Part shown: piece after piece, positions 10,888-22,653 of the stretch
How the letters are laid out: each line of letters starts with the position of its first letter
Position numbering within the stretch: position 1 is the first letter of the stretch
DNA from: Cymodocea nodosa
Lineage: Eukaryota > Streptophyta > Magnoliopsida > Alismatales > Cymodoceaceae
DNA length: 64,000 nt
Assembly (NCBI GenBank): GCA_036874045.1
Contig: CM072344.1
Location: forward strand, 8,466,501 to 8,530,500
Direction: 5' to 3'
Position numbers and translations under genes: made by a program
Notes under the pieces: generated by a model
Told to the model about the DNA's origin: nothing
The model's input: only the letters and a program-made list of their open reading frames with translations
The model's database searches: none

Positions 10888-11830
10888 CTTCCCTTTTCTA
10901 TCGGGGAGTTGGAGTTTGAGGCCGTGTTCGTCGTCCTTGACATCTAAGCGAACTTCAACCTCCTTTTGGGAAGACCCTAGCTGCACAGGTACCTCATTGT
11001 GCCCTCAACGCTTCATAGAATGTTGAAAGTGTGGCATAAGGGATCAATTGTGTCCATCCTAGCTAAGGACTACAATACATCCCCAAAGTTTGTTGCAGCC
11101 CTTTCCGAGTCCCGTCGCAATTTTCAGCCTGGGTCTCTTGAGTCTTTCCTTTGCTTTACCCTGTTAGAGCTTGTCACCTTTTCCTCTTTAGGTGATTTGC
11201 AACTGTAGTTAGAGGTTAGAACAGGTTTAGTGGGACCTTGCAGTGGAGTGCAAGATGCAGATGTCTGCATACCCAGAAGGCTAGGGAAGGAAGTGGCAGT
11301 TGAAGTAGAGTAAATTGCCCCTCCAAATGTGCAACTGATAGGGATTCAAATCCATGAGTCAGTAGCAACCTAGCCTCCACTCGTAAAGCAGTGGCACTAC
11401 ACGTCAGATGAAGAATTAGCATCCCTCTTTTCTAAGTCGTAGCAGTTAGAGCAGCTGGTCTGCACTCTGACCAACTCCTACAACCAGCGAATGTTGTTTC
11501 CTCTGCAAGACGGCATCGTGCGGGTAATGCCATGGGCATCCGACAACACCTCCCAACCCTAGGATTGAATTGTCAGAATTTAGTCAATAGATGTCGCTCC
11601 TATCAGTACAGTGAGCACACGAGAACCAGACTTGGAAGGTGTTGTTGAAGAGGATGATTCAGGAGTAGAGCTTGATGATTCCTTCCAAGGTCACGATCCA
11701 AAGCAACGGGAGCTTTCGGTCGAAGAAGCCACCGAGGTCGTGAACTTTGGCACCCCAGACAACATGAGGAACTTGTGCATAAGCGCACTTTTAAGTCTGC
11801 AATATAGAGGCAAGCTGGTACGCCTTTTGT
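10888..11830 (+). pseudogene. Tat gag-pol linker and protease remnant
   Basis: The first ~150 bases encode the C-terminal part of a Tat aspartic protease region, with the typical VPSTLHRMLK segment at about 11000 that follows the LLGRPWLH motif of this family. The stretch to 11830 resembles the variable linker before reverse transcriptase. The call rests on similarity to known Tat polyproteins; the catalytic aspartate itself is not clearly seen in the window. It is broken. Confidence 0.65.
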
Positions 11831-13240
11831 GAGAGTTCCTAGATATATTTGTGTGGAGTTATAGCGATATGCCAGGGTTAGACCCTAAGATTGCAGTTCA
11901 TCGCCTCCCCATTCAAGAGTCAGTGCGACTAGTCAAGCAGAAACTACATCGCATCAAGCCTGAATGAAGCTTGAAGTTGCAGGAGGAAGTAGCCAAATAG
12001 TTGCAAGTTGGTTTCCTTTGTGAAGTGCAATACCCAGAGTGGCTAGCTAATATCGTCCTAGTCCCCAAGAAGGATGGTAGAGTCTGAATGTGCGTGGACT
12101 ATCGGGACCTCAACAAGGTTAGCCCTAAGGATGACTTTCCATTGCCGCATGTCGATTTATTGGTAGACAGTGCTGCAGGACATGCAGCTCTTTCTTTCAT
12201 GGATGGATTCTCAGGTTACAACCAGATCCACATGGCTGAGGAGGATATGAAAAAAACAACATTCATCACTCCCTAGGGTGTATATTGCTATCAGGTCATG
12301 TCGTTCGGCTTGAAAAATGCAGGTGCCACTTATTAGAGGGCCATGACCTTGATATTCCATGACATGATCCATTGCGAGATCGAGGTGTATGTAGACAACC
12401 TCGTTGCGAAGTCTCGATCACTGCAACAACATCTTATAGATCTACGCAAGTTATTCGAGCATCTAAGGGAATACAAGCTCCGCTTGAATCCAGCCAAATG
12501 CATCTTTGCAATATCCTCTAGCAAGTTGCTTGGCCATGTGGTCAGCTAGAGGGGGATTGAGATTGACTTTAGCAAAGCTAAGGCCATCTAAGAGATGCCA
12601 CCGCCAAGGACATAGAAAGAAGTCTGCAGTCTGCTAAGGTGCTTGCAGTACATCAGTCAGTTTATATCTAGGCTGACTTCAACCTACGAGCCTATCTTTA
12701 GACTGTTGAGGAAGAAGGCAGCCATTCAATGGAATGATGAATGTCAAGCTGTGTTCGACAGGATCAAGCAATTACTTGTATCGCCACTGGTGTTGGTCCC
12801 TCCAACACTAGGAAGGCCATTGATCCTGTACTTATCAGTCTTGCCCACATCTATAGGTGCAGTTTTAGGACAATATGATGAAACTGTCACCAAGGAAAGG
12901 ACAATTTACTATCTGAGTTGCAAGTTAACAGACTGTGAGACGAGGTACAAGATGATAGAGAGGTACTGTCTTGCTTTAGTCTGGGTAGTCTAGAAGTTGA
13001 AGCATTACATGGCAATCTACTCAGTCAAACTAATTAGTTGTCATGATTCACTTCGCTACTTGCTTGAGAAGCCAACACTAGTAGGTTGATGCGTGAAGTG
13101 GCAACTATTGCTGTCTGAGTTTGACTTGGAATTTGTATCTCAGAAGTTAGTGAAGGCTCAGGCATTAGTAGATCATCTAGCAGCATTGCCAATCCATGAC
13201 CAGTCCATAGTTCAAGAGTAGTTTCTAGACGAATAGGTAT
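11831..13240 (+). pseudogene. Tat reverse transcriptase and RNase H remnant
   Basis: Reverse transcriptase is at about 11880-12560: VDYRDLNKVSPKDDFPLPH, FMDGFSGYNQIHMAEED, and the catalytic block EVYVDNLVAKS, followed by LNPAKCIFAISSSKLLGHVV. The connection and RNase H (about 12640-13240) include QWNDECQAVFDRIKQLL, LYLSVLPTSIGAVLGQ and TRYKMIERYCLALVW. These are typical Gypsy motifs. The region is broken many times. Confidence 0.88.
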
Positions 13241-13690
13241 TGGCCACAATAGATGGATCAGAAGTTGTAGATGATCAAGACACATACGTCATGTACTTCG
13301 ATGGAGTAGTTAACCATCGGGGTTGTGGCGTGGGAGCAGTCCTTCGAGACCCCCAAGGATGGCTCACCCTAGTTGCATAGTGTCCCACATTCCCATGTTC
13401 TAACAACATGGCGGAGTACGAGGCATGCATGTTGGGTTTGCGACTAGCATTGGATCATCAAGTTCAAAATCTTTAAGTCTGTGGAGATTCTTTGCTGGTA
13501 ATTTCACAAGTTAACAGACTGTGGAAGCTTAGTAATCCTAAGCTAGCCCCCTATTTATCAGCCCTACGAGACATGGTTCGGCAGTTCAGGTCAGTCTCCT
13601 TCTCACTTGTGAAGAGAAATCAGAATGCCTTTGTCGATGCTTTAGCGACCCTAGCATCATGGGTCCATATCCCAGGGCATGGAACCATCA
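13241..13690 (+). pseudogene. Archaeal-type RNase H remnant (Tat lineage marker)
   Basis: A second RNase H follows the Gypsy RNase H. It shows YVMYFDGVVNHRGCGVGAVL, NNMAEYEACMLGLRLALD and the end motif NQNAFVDALATLAS. Tat-lineage elements are known to have acquired this domain. The four acidic positions expected of the fold (D in YFDG, E in AEYEA, D in GDS, D in ADALA-like FVDAL) can be recognised. Confidence 0.85.
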
Positions 13691-15003
13691 ACCTTGAAGT
13701 GACAAAGTCAGATATGCCAGCATATTGCTTGACGATTGACATAGAGGCTTCAAGTGATGACAAACCATGGTTCCACGATATCATGACATACCTCAAAGAT
13801 GGATCCTTCCCATCAGAATGCCATGCAGCAGATAGGAGGACATTAGCCAGAATGGCAAGCAGATATGTGTTGGGAGGTGATCAACTATACCACAGATCCC
13901 ACAACCACGTGCTCCTGAGATGTGTAGATCAACTAGAGGCAAAGACCATCATGCAAGAGATGCACAAAGGTACCTTTGGTCCACATATGAATGGCCTTTT
14001 CCTTGCCAAGCAGATCCTAAGGCAAGGATACTATTGGTCTACCATGGAAGCAGATTGTTGTAACCATGTCAAGAAGTGCCTAGCTTGCCAGTTACATTCG
14101 AATGTGCCGCATGCTCCTCTAATGTCATTATATACCAATGACGTAGGAGTCTAGCCCTTTTTGGCGTGGGGGTTAGATGTCATTGGCGAAGTTTGTCCGA
14201 ACACGTCGAATGGACATAGATATATCTTGGTGGCGATCGACTACTTCATCAAATGGGTGGAAGCGACAACCTATCGGACGGTCACAGCCAATCCCACTCA
14301 GAAGTTCATTCGAGACTACATCGTCACAAGGTATGGTGTCCCATTTGAGGTTTTTACTCATAATGGTGTTAATTTCATTATAGCCTCAATACGATAGTAC
14401 TTAGAGATGCTTGGAGTCAAATACCACGCCATATCGACCACAAATGAATGGCGCTGTAGAAGCAACAAACAAGAACCTCATTCAGATCCTTAAGAAGACG
14501 ACGGAGATGTGTCAAGACTAGCACGAGAAGTTGCCATATGCTCTATGGTCTTACAGATGCGCCATCCACTCTTTGACCGGTGATACTCCTTTTTCGTTGG
14601 TTTTTGGATCTGAAGCAATTTTACCTGTCAAAGTGGAAATCCCTTCATTCCGTGTCCTTAAGGAAACCCAACTTACTGACATAAAGTGGCTTGAGGACTG
14701 GTACTTGCAATTGGATCTGTTGGATGAACATCGCTTTCAAGCACTTCATCATGCACGTTGCTACCAGAATAGGCAAGCACGTGCATACAACAAGAAGGTG
14801 CGACCTCACCCTATATTAGAGGGTGATCTCGTTCTTCACCAACTGCATAGACCAGACCAACATGGCAAATTCCAACCCAATTGGAAGTGGCTATATTGGG
14901 TGACGCGACTCCTCTCCGAGGGGGCTACGTATATTCATCAAATCAGGGAAAGTACCATCGAGGAGTTGGTAAACTACTCCAACTTAAGGCGGTTCTATCA
15001 GTG
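13691..15003 (+). pseudogene. Tat integrase remnant
   Basis: The zinc-binding H2C2 region is at about 13950-14100 (MHKGTFGPHMNG...CLACQLHSN). The core follows with GLDVIGEVCP and YILVAIDYFIKWVEA at about 14160-14270. The C-terminal part (about 14530-15003) includes LPYALWSYR-like residues, TGDTPFSLVFGSEAILPVKVE, and the chromodomain-less GPH-type end with NLRRFYQ. The integrase inserts cDNA into the host genome. It is a broken fossil. Confidence 0.87.
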
Positions 15004-15035
15004 AACCCCTCTGATTTTAACCTTTTGTGCATTTT

Positions 15036-15055
15036 GTAGTTTTGGCTGCTATTAT
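15036..15055 (+). repeat. 20-bp direct repeat, left copy
   Basis: GTAGTTTTGGCTGCTATTAT occurs here and again at 17225-17244, exactly flanking insert F. The Tat sequence runs on across the pair. Confidence 0.85.
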
Positions 15056-17224
15056 AAACGCTTTTATGTGTTGTTAAATTAACGGCAAAAGTGCAAATTT
15101 TACATTTATAACCGCAAGCGTACGGTGCCCATTGTAATAAGTATGTGCAAGTACGGGTCGAATCCACAAGGAATTTGTCTTAAATAATTTTATTAAAATG
15201 ATTGTTTGATAAAACATCCACTCTATTAATTCTACAATTAAAACTCTAATTACATGCAATTAAGTTACAATTTACAAAAATACAATAAAGATTTCAAAGG
15301 TAGCATAAAACTTGTTAATTCCTAGAGCTAATAGCTAGAAAATCTTAAGTTCACGTTTCTGGAATCACAGAAATTAGTCCGAATTCTAACTCTTCTTCCT
15401 TCCAACCTGGACATTGAAAAATCCAGAGAAAATATTGGTTGCAAAGGAGTTATCTTAAAAATGGCAGTGATTTCCAGGACTAATTCACTCTAGATTGCTG
15501 CCAAAGTCGGATATAAAAACAGTGCGCAAAACGATTCTGAAAACTTTCCAAAAATGCGTCGTTGGTGTAAAAGTCATAACTCAATCAAATCTTCATGAAA
15601 CACCACGAAATCACCGTGCCTTGAAAGATAACTCGTTTCTCTAATCAGGAAAATTTACAGGAAAACATTTCGGAAAGCACAAAAGAAAGGTAACACGAAG
15701 GCGTCGAGCACAATTTCTGTTGCTCGACCAGTAAAATAGAGCAGATGCTACCTTCGAAAGGATAATCAAAAAACCGAAAAAATGCATTCTAAAAAATTCC
15801 AAAAACTCTACATACGTATTGTACACTTGAATTACTTACAAAAAAAGCTATAACACGACATATAACTCTGAGAAATCAAATCGTACAACATACAACAAAA
15901 TGGAACATGCACTAGAATTTACAGCAAACAGGGTATACACACATTCACAAGAGTTAAGAGTTAGTTTTATGCACAACATTCACACATTCACATGAAGTAA
16001 CCATTTTCTACGAAATATATTGTAAGACAACTAATATTCTTAAACAAAATCATCATTTAAATAAAATACTACATGTGCACATAACAAATGAATTAAAAAC
16101 CTAAATACTCATACACATATGATATGAAAATTCGATATTCAAGTATGAGGATCTCTCCCTTCTCTTTTACCTTCAATTCATCCACTTCTCTTCAAGCATT
16201 TGATCCCTATTTGATGATGAACCACTTTGTCCGCTCCTCTACAAGGCTGTCACCACTTGCAAATCACGTCCAAAGGGGAACCACCTATGTTTGCTTTGGA
16301 GAAAATGGGTTGCACGTCCTCAATCTACTTCCAAGATATACGGATTTGTTGGCTTTCCTCTCAATTTTGATGCTTCCTATTACCTCATCTTGAAGATCAC
16401 GTCCCAAGCTCTTCCAATGCTGCACACATGCCTCCAATACCACCGATTTCACCTGTGGAGGTCCTTCCGTATGTCGGCTTGGAGTGGAGAGAAGGAGGTC
16501 TTCTAGTATGAGGGGGAAGGCGCCTAAGCTCACCAATCTTGGAGGAAAACTCTTCCAAAATCTTGGGTGGAAGAGGATGGACGAAAATTGGAGTTGGAGT
16601 TCTTACCCTTGCGTGGAGGAGAAAGAGGAGATGATCTTTCCTTTGGCTAGCCATCCTCTTTTACTTTCCATTGTCATCCATCTATGGAAATATTTCAAAC
16701 ACCTTCCAATTTGTGGCCTCTAATTTAGGCAAGCTTTAATCATTGATTGATTGATTGATGGATTGATTTGGAGTTTGAATTGGATGACCATGAGTTGTTG
16801 ATTTCCCATGATTTAATCCAAGGGTCCACGTCCTCGCCTATTATCAACAACTCAAAAGATAACATTAAATGCATATGCACATTACACATAAATTCCTACT
16901 AGATTATAAAGCAAAAATGAAATGTGCATAATATATTGCTTGCTCAATTGAGGATTATTTGATTTCATATCTTAATGATAATTCTTTTAAGATATGCATG
17001 AAATCAATATATAAATTACTTATATTTACACATAGGCTAATTGACTAGGTGTTAATTTAATAAAGGATAAATTTGTGCATTAATGACTATTTAACCAATA
17101 AAACATGCATAGTTCTAAAATATGATTTTCATGTAATCTTTCATAAGAACATATATAATGATGACTTATAATCCTTAATATGCATGAATTAACATATATA
17201 AAATGCACAAATTGATACTTTACA
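15056..17224 (-). repeat. Insert F: LTR-like sequence of Gypsy (Athila-like) type, 2.17 kb
   Basis: Read on the minus strand it starts TGTAAAGTATCAATTTGTGC. Near its other end it carries the U5 signature seen in many Gypsy LTRs: TGTGGATTCGACCCGTACTT, complementary to 15143-15162. It has no coding region; the short frames at 16124-16723 lie in the U5-like part, which resembles LTR E (24060-24130) with TCCAACTCCAATTTTCG. It splits the Tat element. The far end is not a clean CA, and the flanking repeat is 20 bp, so it may not be a plain solo LTR. Confidence 0.65.
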
Positions 17225-17244
17225 GTAGTTTTGGCTGCTATTAT
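17225..17244 (+). repeat. 20-bp direct repeat, right copy
   Basis: This is an exact second copy of GTAGTTTTGGCTGCTATTAT, immediately after insert F. Confidence 0.85.
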
Positions 17245-19040
17245 TTTGCACAAGGTTTTATTCTCTTTACTCCCTGCAATAGGTAGAGATCTGTTGATTT
17301 AATCTGGATCATTCTCTAGACTTAAAGGTCTCACAGAGTCACCCTATGGAGATGCTATTAGAATGGCTAAGTAACATGAGTTAGAGAGCCACCAGCATCA
17401 ACTCTTTACTATCCCAGAACTTGGTTTAGAGGACAGATACTCTATTCAACTTGGACTCTTATGTAGGGCAAGTTCTGAGCTTTGAGGGAGTTTTCCACCT
17501 AAGTCCATGGTGATCTAACCATGTGATACCATCGGTGAAAGGGGTATGGAGATGAAGAGTGCAACGTGGAGGACCCCTAGTGAATCTCTAAATCTTATTT
17601 GGGGGTAAGTGTCAGCAACACAAGTAGCAGCTATGGACAACTTGATTTTCCCAAGGTGTTGGGTCAAGGAATTACCTCACTTCGGTCTTTCCCTTTTGAA
17701 ATCCCATTCCATTCCCTTTCTCTGAGTCAATCGCATATTTCTGCAAATAATGCTCCTCGCCTTTGTCCAACCTTTGGTCTCCTCTTGAGGTTCCTAAGCA
17801 ACAGAGCCGTCTCTTTTCTCCAAACTCTTTTGATCAATCAAGTGTCATGTCCCTTCCTAAAGTGTTCAACTTTCAGATTTCCTTTTCTACATGGGGTGCC
17901 GATATGCAGGCTACCCACAATCTTGTGTCTTGTCGCCTACGAGCACGTGAATGGCACCTTCCTTTGGCTTGTCGAGGAGTGGAAAAGAAAAACAAGGCTC
18001 AAAGAAAAATGTGGAAAAGTGAAAAAAAAGGTGACTAAAAAGGAAAGAGAACAAAAAAATGATGCATAGAAGAAAATCAAAAGAAAAGAAAAAAGAAAAG
18101 ATGAAAAGAGAGTTGAGACAAAAGATGGGAGAGCCGAAAGAAAAAAAGAGATGTTTAAAAGAAAGAAAATAACGAATGAGAAGTAGAGTAGAAGTAGTAG
18201 TGCCATTGGGACCCACGCATAATTGGCTGCTATCTGCAATGGAACCCAAGTAGGGTGCTATCTGATGTCAAAACCCATCGGGTGCTATCCAATGTTGGAA
18301 CCCAATCGGGTGCTATCCGCAATGGAACCCAAACAGGGTGCTATCCAATCTTGGAACCCAAGTTGGGTGCTATCTGATGTCGGAACCCAAAGCCTCTAGT
18401 AACCCCACACAAGTCTGTCTTTTAGTTTCACTTGTCTCTTCTTCTGGCCTTCTTTCATTCATTCCTTTTTTTTGAGGTAATTCCACGATCGGGCAAACTA
18501 GACAACCTGATGTCTGAACCTGGCACTTGCCCACTTCCCCCTAAAAGGATAAAGAGTGTAGCTAGGGTTGACGCATACGAGAGTCAAAAGCCACTAGTGA
18601 TGAGACAAAAGCTCAGAACACTACATGATTGAGATCAGGTAATATGAGTTACCAACTCTAACCCCTATGACTGGTAGTCAGTTATGAGAGCTATTTCGTG
18701 AGTGTGAGAGGTCCACCCTAAACACACTTGCCCTTTCACCATAGTTCTCAACATAGGTACCTAACTCATTTGGGCCACCTCTATGAGATGGTCGTACCCT
18801 AAAGATGTCTAAGGGGAGATCCTCCAAGACCAATAGATGCTTTGGCATGGTCATGGATCTCAGATCTCGTTGCATAACCTATGTAGGCAGGGAGAAAGAT
18901 TTTTATGCCAAGGGTAGTTTATTTCCCCTGTTTGACTTTATATTTTATTGCAGTTTACCTTTCTTATCATGCTTTAGATCATGTCTTTCTGACCTCATAT
19001 ACATGGCTATTTTGTTCATTGATGATTCATGTTTTTGAAG
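17245..19040 (+). other. Tat spacer between integrase and the DUF7745-like ORF
   Basis: This non-coding spacer belongs to the Tat element. It holds a purine-rich stretch (17975-18190, GAAA and AAAG runs) and a tandem repeat (18195-18392). The frames at 17599-18069 and, on the other strand, 17911-18249 are low-complexity shadows with no recognisable domain. Confidence 0.6.
18195..18392 (+). repeat. Tandem repeat, about 28 bp x 6
   Basis: Units begin GGGTGCTATC and end GGAACCCAA. Clear units start at 18253, 18280, 18308, 18336 and 18365, with a degenerate one before. Two unit variants alternate in part (CTGATGTC and CCAATGTT/CCGCAATG types). No CRISPR-like unique spacers are present. Confidence 0.85.
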
Positions 19041-20105
19041 CCATAGATATTTCAAGTTTTTAGCAGATATGCTAGTACAGACATTGCTGTCACCTAAGCG
19101 TTGTTTAGAGGAGCTCAAGGTCACAATTGAGACGTTGACCCTAGAAGAAATAGAGTAGTTGTCACAATGGAGACTAACTCGGGCTATGCTGCACTTGGCC
19201 TAAATAAGAGTCAACAGGAATCTACTATCCACTCTAGTAGAAAAGTGGGAAGGCTCTCGGCACACTCTTCAAATGCCATGCGGCTTTGAGTTAACACCGA
19301 CTTTGGAAGAGTTTAGATATCTATGCCAGATACAAAGGCGACCGTATCTGCCCTTCCAGCATTATCAAAAGCTAGAGGACTATCTTACATTCCTGCTCAA
19401 CCCCATAGGCCGTCAATGCAAAGATATGTTCTTTAGCGATGGCCAAGGACAATGGTTCGATGTTAAGAAGCTATTGACTCTCGTAAGCAGAACGAGCAAC
19501 AAATGGCTTCGTCACTTCTTTGTCTATTTCTATGCTGAGCTTATATTCAGCCACAGGATGACAAAGCTAAGCAATCATGTTATCCCAACCCTACTGTGAG
19601 TATTTGAGGGAGTCTACGACCCCATGGCAATTATACTTGCCAATATTTACTCTACACTAGATCGCTGTGCTCGAGGACAAAGGAATTTCTAAGGATCATC
19701 AGCTCTCCTATAGCTTTAGATTGCTGCTCATCTACATCATCCCATTGATCAGAGGAGCACTCCAACCTTTTCCTATGCATTCACTCCTTTCGTCCTACTA
19801 GGGAGGATGAAGAACCAAGTCAAGCAGTACTTGGAGGTCTACATAGAGCATATCAAGTGGTGCATTCTACCCGAATCAACTTCAACTTCAGCTTGTGTCC
19901 GAGGAGATGAAGGCAAGCTATGCTTGCCAAGGTTGGAAGGTGGACTTATCTACAACCCCATCCTAGTCCTACAACAATTCGGATATGAGCAGATCAATGT
20001 AGAGTTGGAGTTGGTGTCCCTCCGCTTCAAGCAGTATTAGGAAGAGGACGACTCTGCAGTACTCATGATGAGCAGAGGACTCATACACGCACATACTCCT
20101 TGAAG
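19040..20105 (+). pseudogene. DUF7745-like extra ORF of the Tat element
   Basis: A broken coding region lies between the spacer and the 3' LTR. The pattern GFELTPTLEEFRYLCQIQRR, the ELIFSHRMTKLSNHVIPTLL block, and a later segment containing PMAIILANIYSTLD resemble the plant DUF7745 / plant-mobile-domain type of protein that Tat and Ogre elements carry as an extra ORF. Its biochemical role is not known. In Ogre the extra ORF is usually 5' of gag; here it is 3' of integrase, on the same strand. It has a few breaks. Confidence 0.65.
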
Positions 20106-20433
20106 TTTGGGTCTTGCTCATCATTTCGCCAACGTACCACCACCTGAAGCTTCGCTGGAACCACTAGAGGATTCGGCCCCACTTGAAACCCTAGGCAGAA
20201 AGTCTTTTGCATCTCCTTCAGCCAATAGGAGAAGAGTTTGATGTTTTCTCTTTAAATATTGAACTCCTTTCTGTACTTTATTATTTAGTGAAATGAAAAG
20301 TTCCTTTCCTTTTGATCTACTTATATAGATGTTGATTTTCTTAAATCCATCATATATTTGATCCATTGTCGAGATGTTTGGGTGTTTCGTCAACCCTAAG
20401 TGATGCCTGTTGGGTAGGCCAATGACCATCTCT

Positions 20434-20447
20434 TAGGGAGGGGCATC
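20434..20447 (+). other. Polypurine tract of the Tat element
   Basis: TAGGGAGGGGCATC directly precedes the LTR start TGTAGACACCC at 20448, as expected for plus-strand priming. Confidence 0.75.
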
Positions 20448-20701
20448 TGTAGACACCCAAATCTTGCCCCCTTTTTAGGAACTACCTTTTTCACTATTGC
20501 AACCCCTGAGGTATACACTATCATTGCGCTTATGCAATTGTGCACTTTGTCATCTAGAGTAGTGCTAAATGGCCTTGGCCTTGTTTGAGTATGTGATCAC
20601 TACTAGTCCCTCGATGGAGTTTTCTCTATCTAACCTTATGGTTAGGGCCTCCCTATTCTTTGATTGACTGATCCTTTAGTCGAATCGTCAATTAGAGTTT
20701 T

Positions 20702-20728
20702 CGATTGTCCGAATCAATCTCGGACAAT
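20702..20728. repeat. Perfect inverted repeat in the Tat LTR
   Basis: GATTGTCCGA and TCGGACAATC flank a 7-base loop. The surrounding 200 bp repeat GATTGTC-like words on both strands, so this may be part of a degenerate array. Confidence 0.8.
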
Positions 20729-22653
20729 CTAGGTCATCCGACTAACGATTGAGAAATCCGATCATAGGATGAGGCTCATCTCGTCCCTGATTGACTAGCC
20801 CTTCAATTGGATTGTCAATCAGGTCTTCGGATTGTCTGAGATCAACTCGAATAATCTAGTCGTCTATTTAAGGATTCGACTTTTCGAGGCTATTTTGGCA
20901 TCCTACAAGTCGAATTTGTCAAAATGGAGGCTGGATTCAGACTCAGCATGTCCAAGTTACCTAGGAGGGACTATTACCCAAATTTGGCCATGTGGCAAAG
21001 CTACCACGTGTTGCCCTCTCGTGCTGCCACATGGCAGCCGTCATCTCACTGACTCGTCGGAATTGGATCCACCTAGATCTGAATCTGAATATCTCTCTTA
21101 AAACTTCTTAGGGATTCGTGCGAAACCACGAATCCACTTTTCTCTCACCGTAAAACTGTGCCGTTAGTCGCCACACATTGTCGGCCAACCGCTACGACCG
21201 CCACTCGTCTCCGGCCATCCCACGACCGTTTCTCCGCGTGCAGGTACCCACCCAAATCACTAGTTATGCATTTGTGAAGTTTCAAATTTCATTTTCCAAT
21301 GTTTCCCACTGAATGCATGCTGTTTTTCATGGTCGACGGTAAAAGCTTGCCATCGACCCTTTTTCCCACGTAGGTTTTACTAGTTTTTAGCTTTGGTCTG
21401 ACCTCCTTCGGTCAAGATTGAGGTGTGTTTGAGCTCAGGAGGTAGCACCTCAACATGTATGACCTTCATTCGAGGCACGCGAGCTAGTTTTTGTTGTTGC
21501 CCAACTCGCCAGAAAAGGTAGCCGTCGCTAGAGACGACGGCTGCCTCAATCGCAGGACTCGTCGGGTTCTGGTGAGCATCGAGGTTCTACTAGACCGTTC
21601 GATTTTGCAGTGGTGAGATCTGATCCGTCTGATCACATAGGTTAAGTCCTAACCATCCGATCTTTTGCTTTTCATCGCGTGAGATCCGACCATCGAATAT
21701 CATCGCGATGCATCCATGCTGTTCGATTAGATTTAATATCTAATTGATCTTGACTGTCCACTCGAGATCAAGATGCTTGATCTCGGCCGCTGGATTGCTT
21801 TGTTAAGGACCGTCAGATCTAGATTTGAGGGTTCTCCAAGTCGTCTAGTCCCGATCGTTAGATTCAGATCTAACGATCTTGCCATGAGCCTCCTGCAAGC
21901 AACACGCGCTCCGCTGCATTGACCACTCCACTGTGCCACCATTGCTCCGACATGCGACGTTGTCCCAACGTGCTCCGTTGCACCATCGTCGCTTCCAAGT
22001 GCTTTGCCATCTCGTTGCATCGTCGCTTCGTCCCCCTAGCTCGCATGCTTTTTCAGGCATTGCGTTGCGTCGTCGTTGCTGCACGACACTACATGTTCAC
22101 AGTCGCGTTTGTGCCTGGTGTCTCCGTCGACATTTTACCGTCGGGCCTTTGTCGACGCCCTATGCGTGTTAGCACCAACATTTGGGGGCGAGAGGATCAC
22201 GAACCTCAAGATTGAGGTTCGTGGGTTGCTGGATTTCGGTGACGTCGCTAGAGAAGACGATATTGTCGTCCCTCCGGTGGCCCCCTTAGCCATCCGATAT
22301 TCGACGGTCGAGAATATCTCAACCGTACGTGTGTCTTGGATGGGTGCGGATCTGGTAAACTTAAAGTTTACCTGTATCTGGGTCATCGTACCAAAATCCT
22401 ATAATCAGATCTAGGCTCGATAGATTAAACCCAGGTTACCGATTAGACCAGTTAACCCACGATTAATCCAAGGCTCCAACCTAGATTAACCGATTATAGC
22501 CAGTTAATCCAAGTTGGGTGACTAGCTAGACTAGTTAACGAGGTGTCGTCATGATGATGTCACGCCCATTTGCTGACATCATCATATTGTTTGATGATGT
22601 CACTATCCTATCTGTTGACGTCAGCATTGCTTAAATTGGTTTAATTTAAGTAA

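Noticed and set aside
17599-18249. Reading frames of 100-156 residues on both strands
   Set aside because: They lie in the Tat spacer over a purine-rich run, have biased composition and show no domain or conservation.
18195-18392. CRISPR-like array
   Set aside because: The units are contiguous ~28-bp tandem repeats without unique spacers, in a plant retroelement.
20832-22414. Several overlapping frames on both strands
   Set aside because: They fall inside the Tat LTR in GC-richer DNA. Frames overlap on both strands, no domain is seen, and Arg/Ser/His-rich composition suggests shadows.
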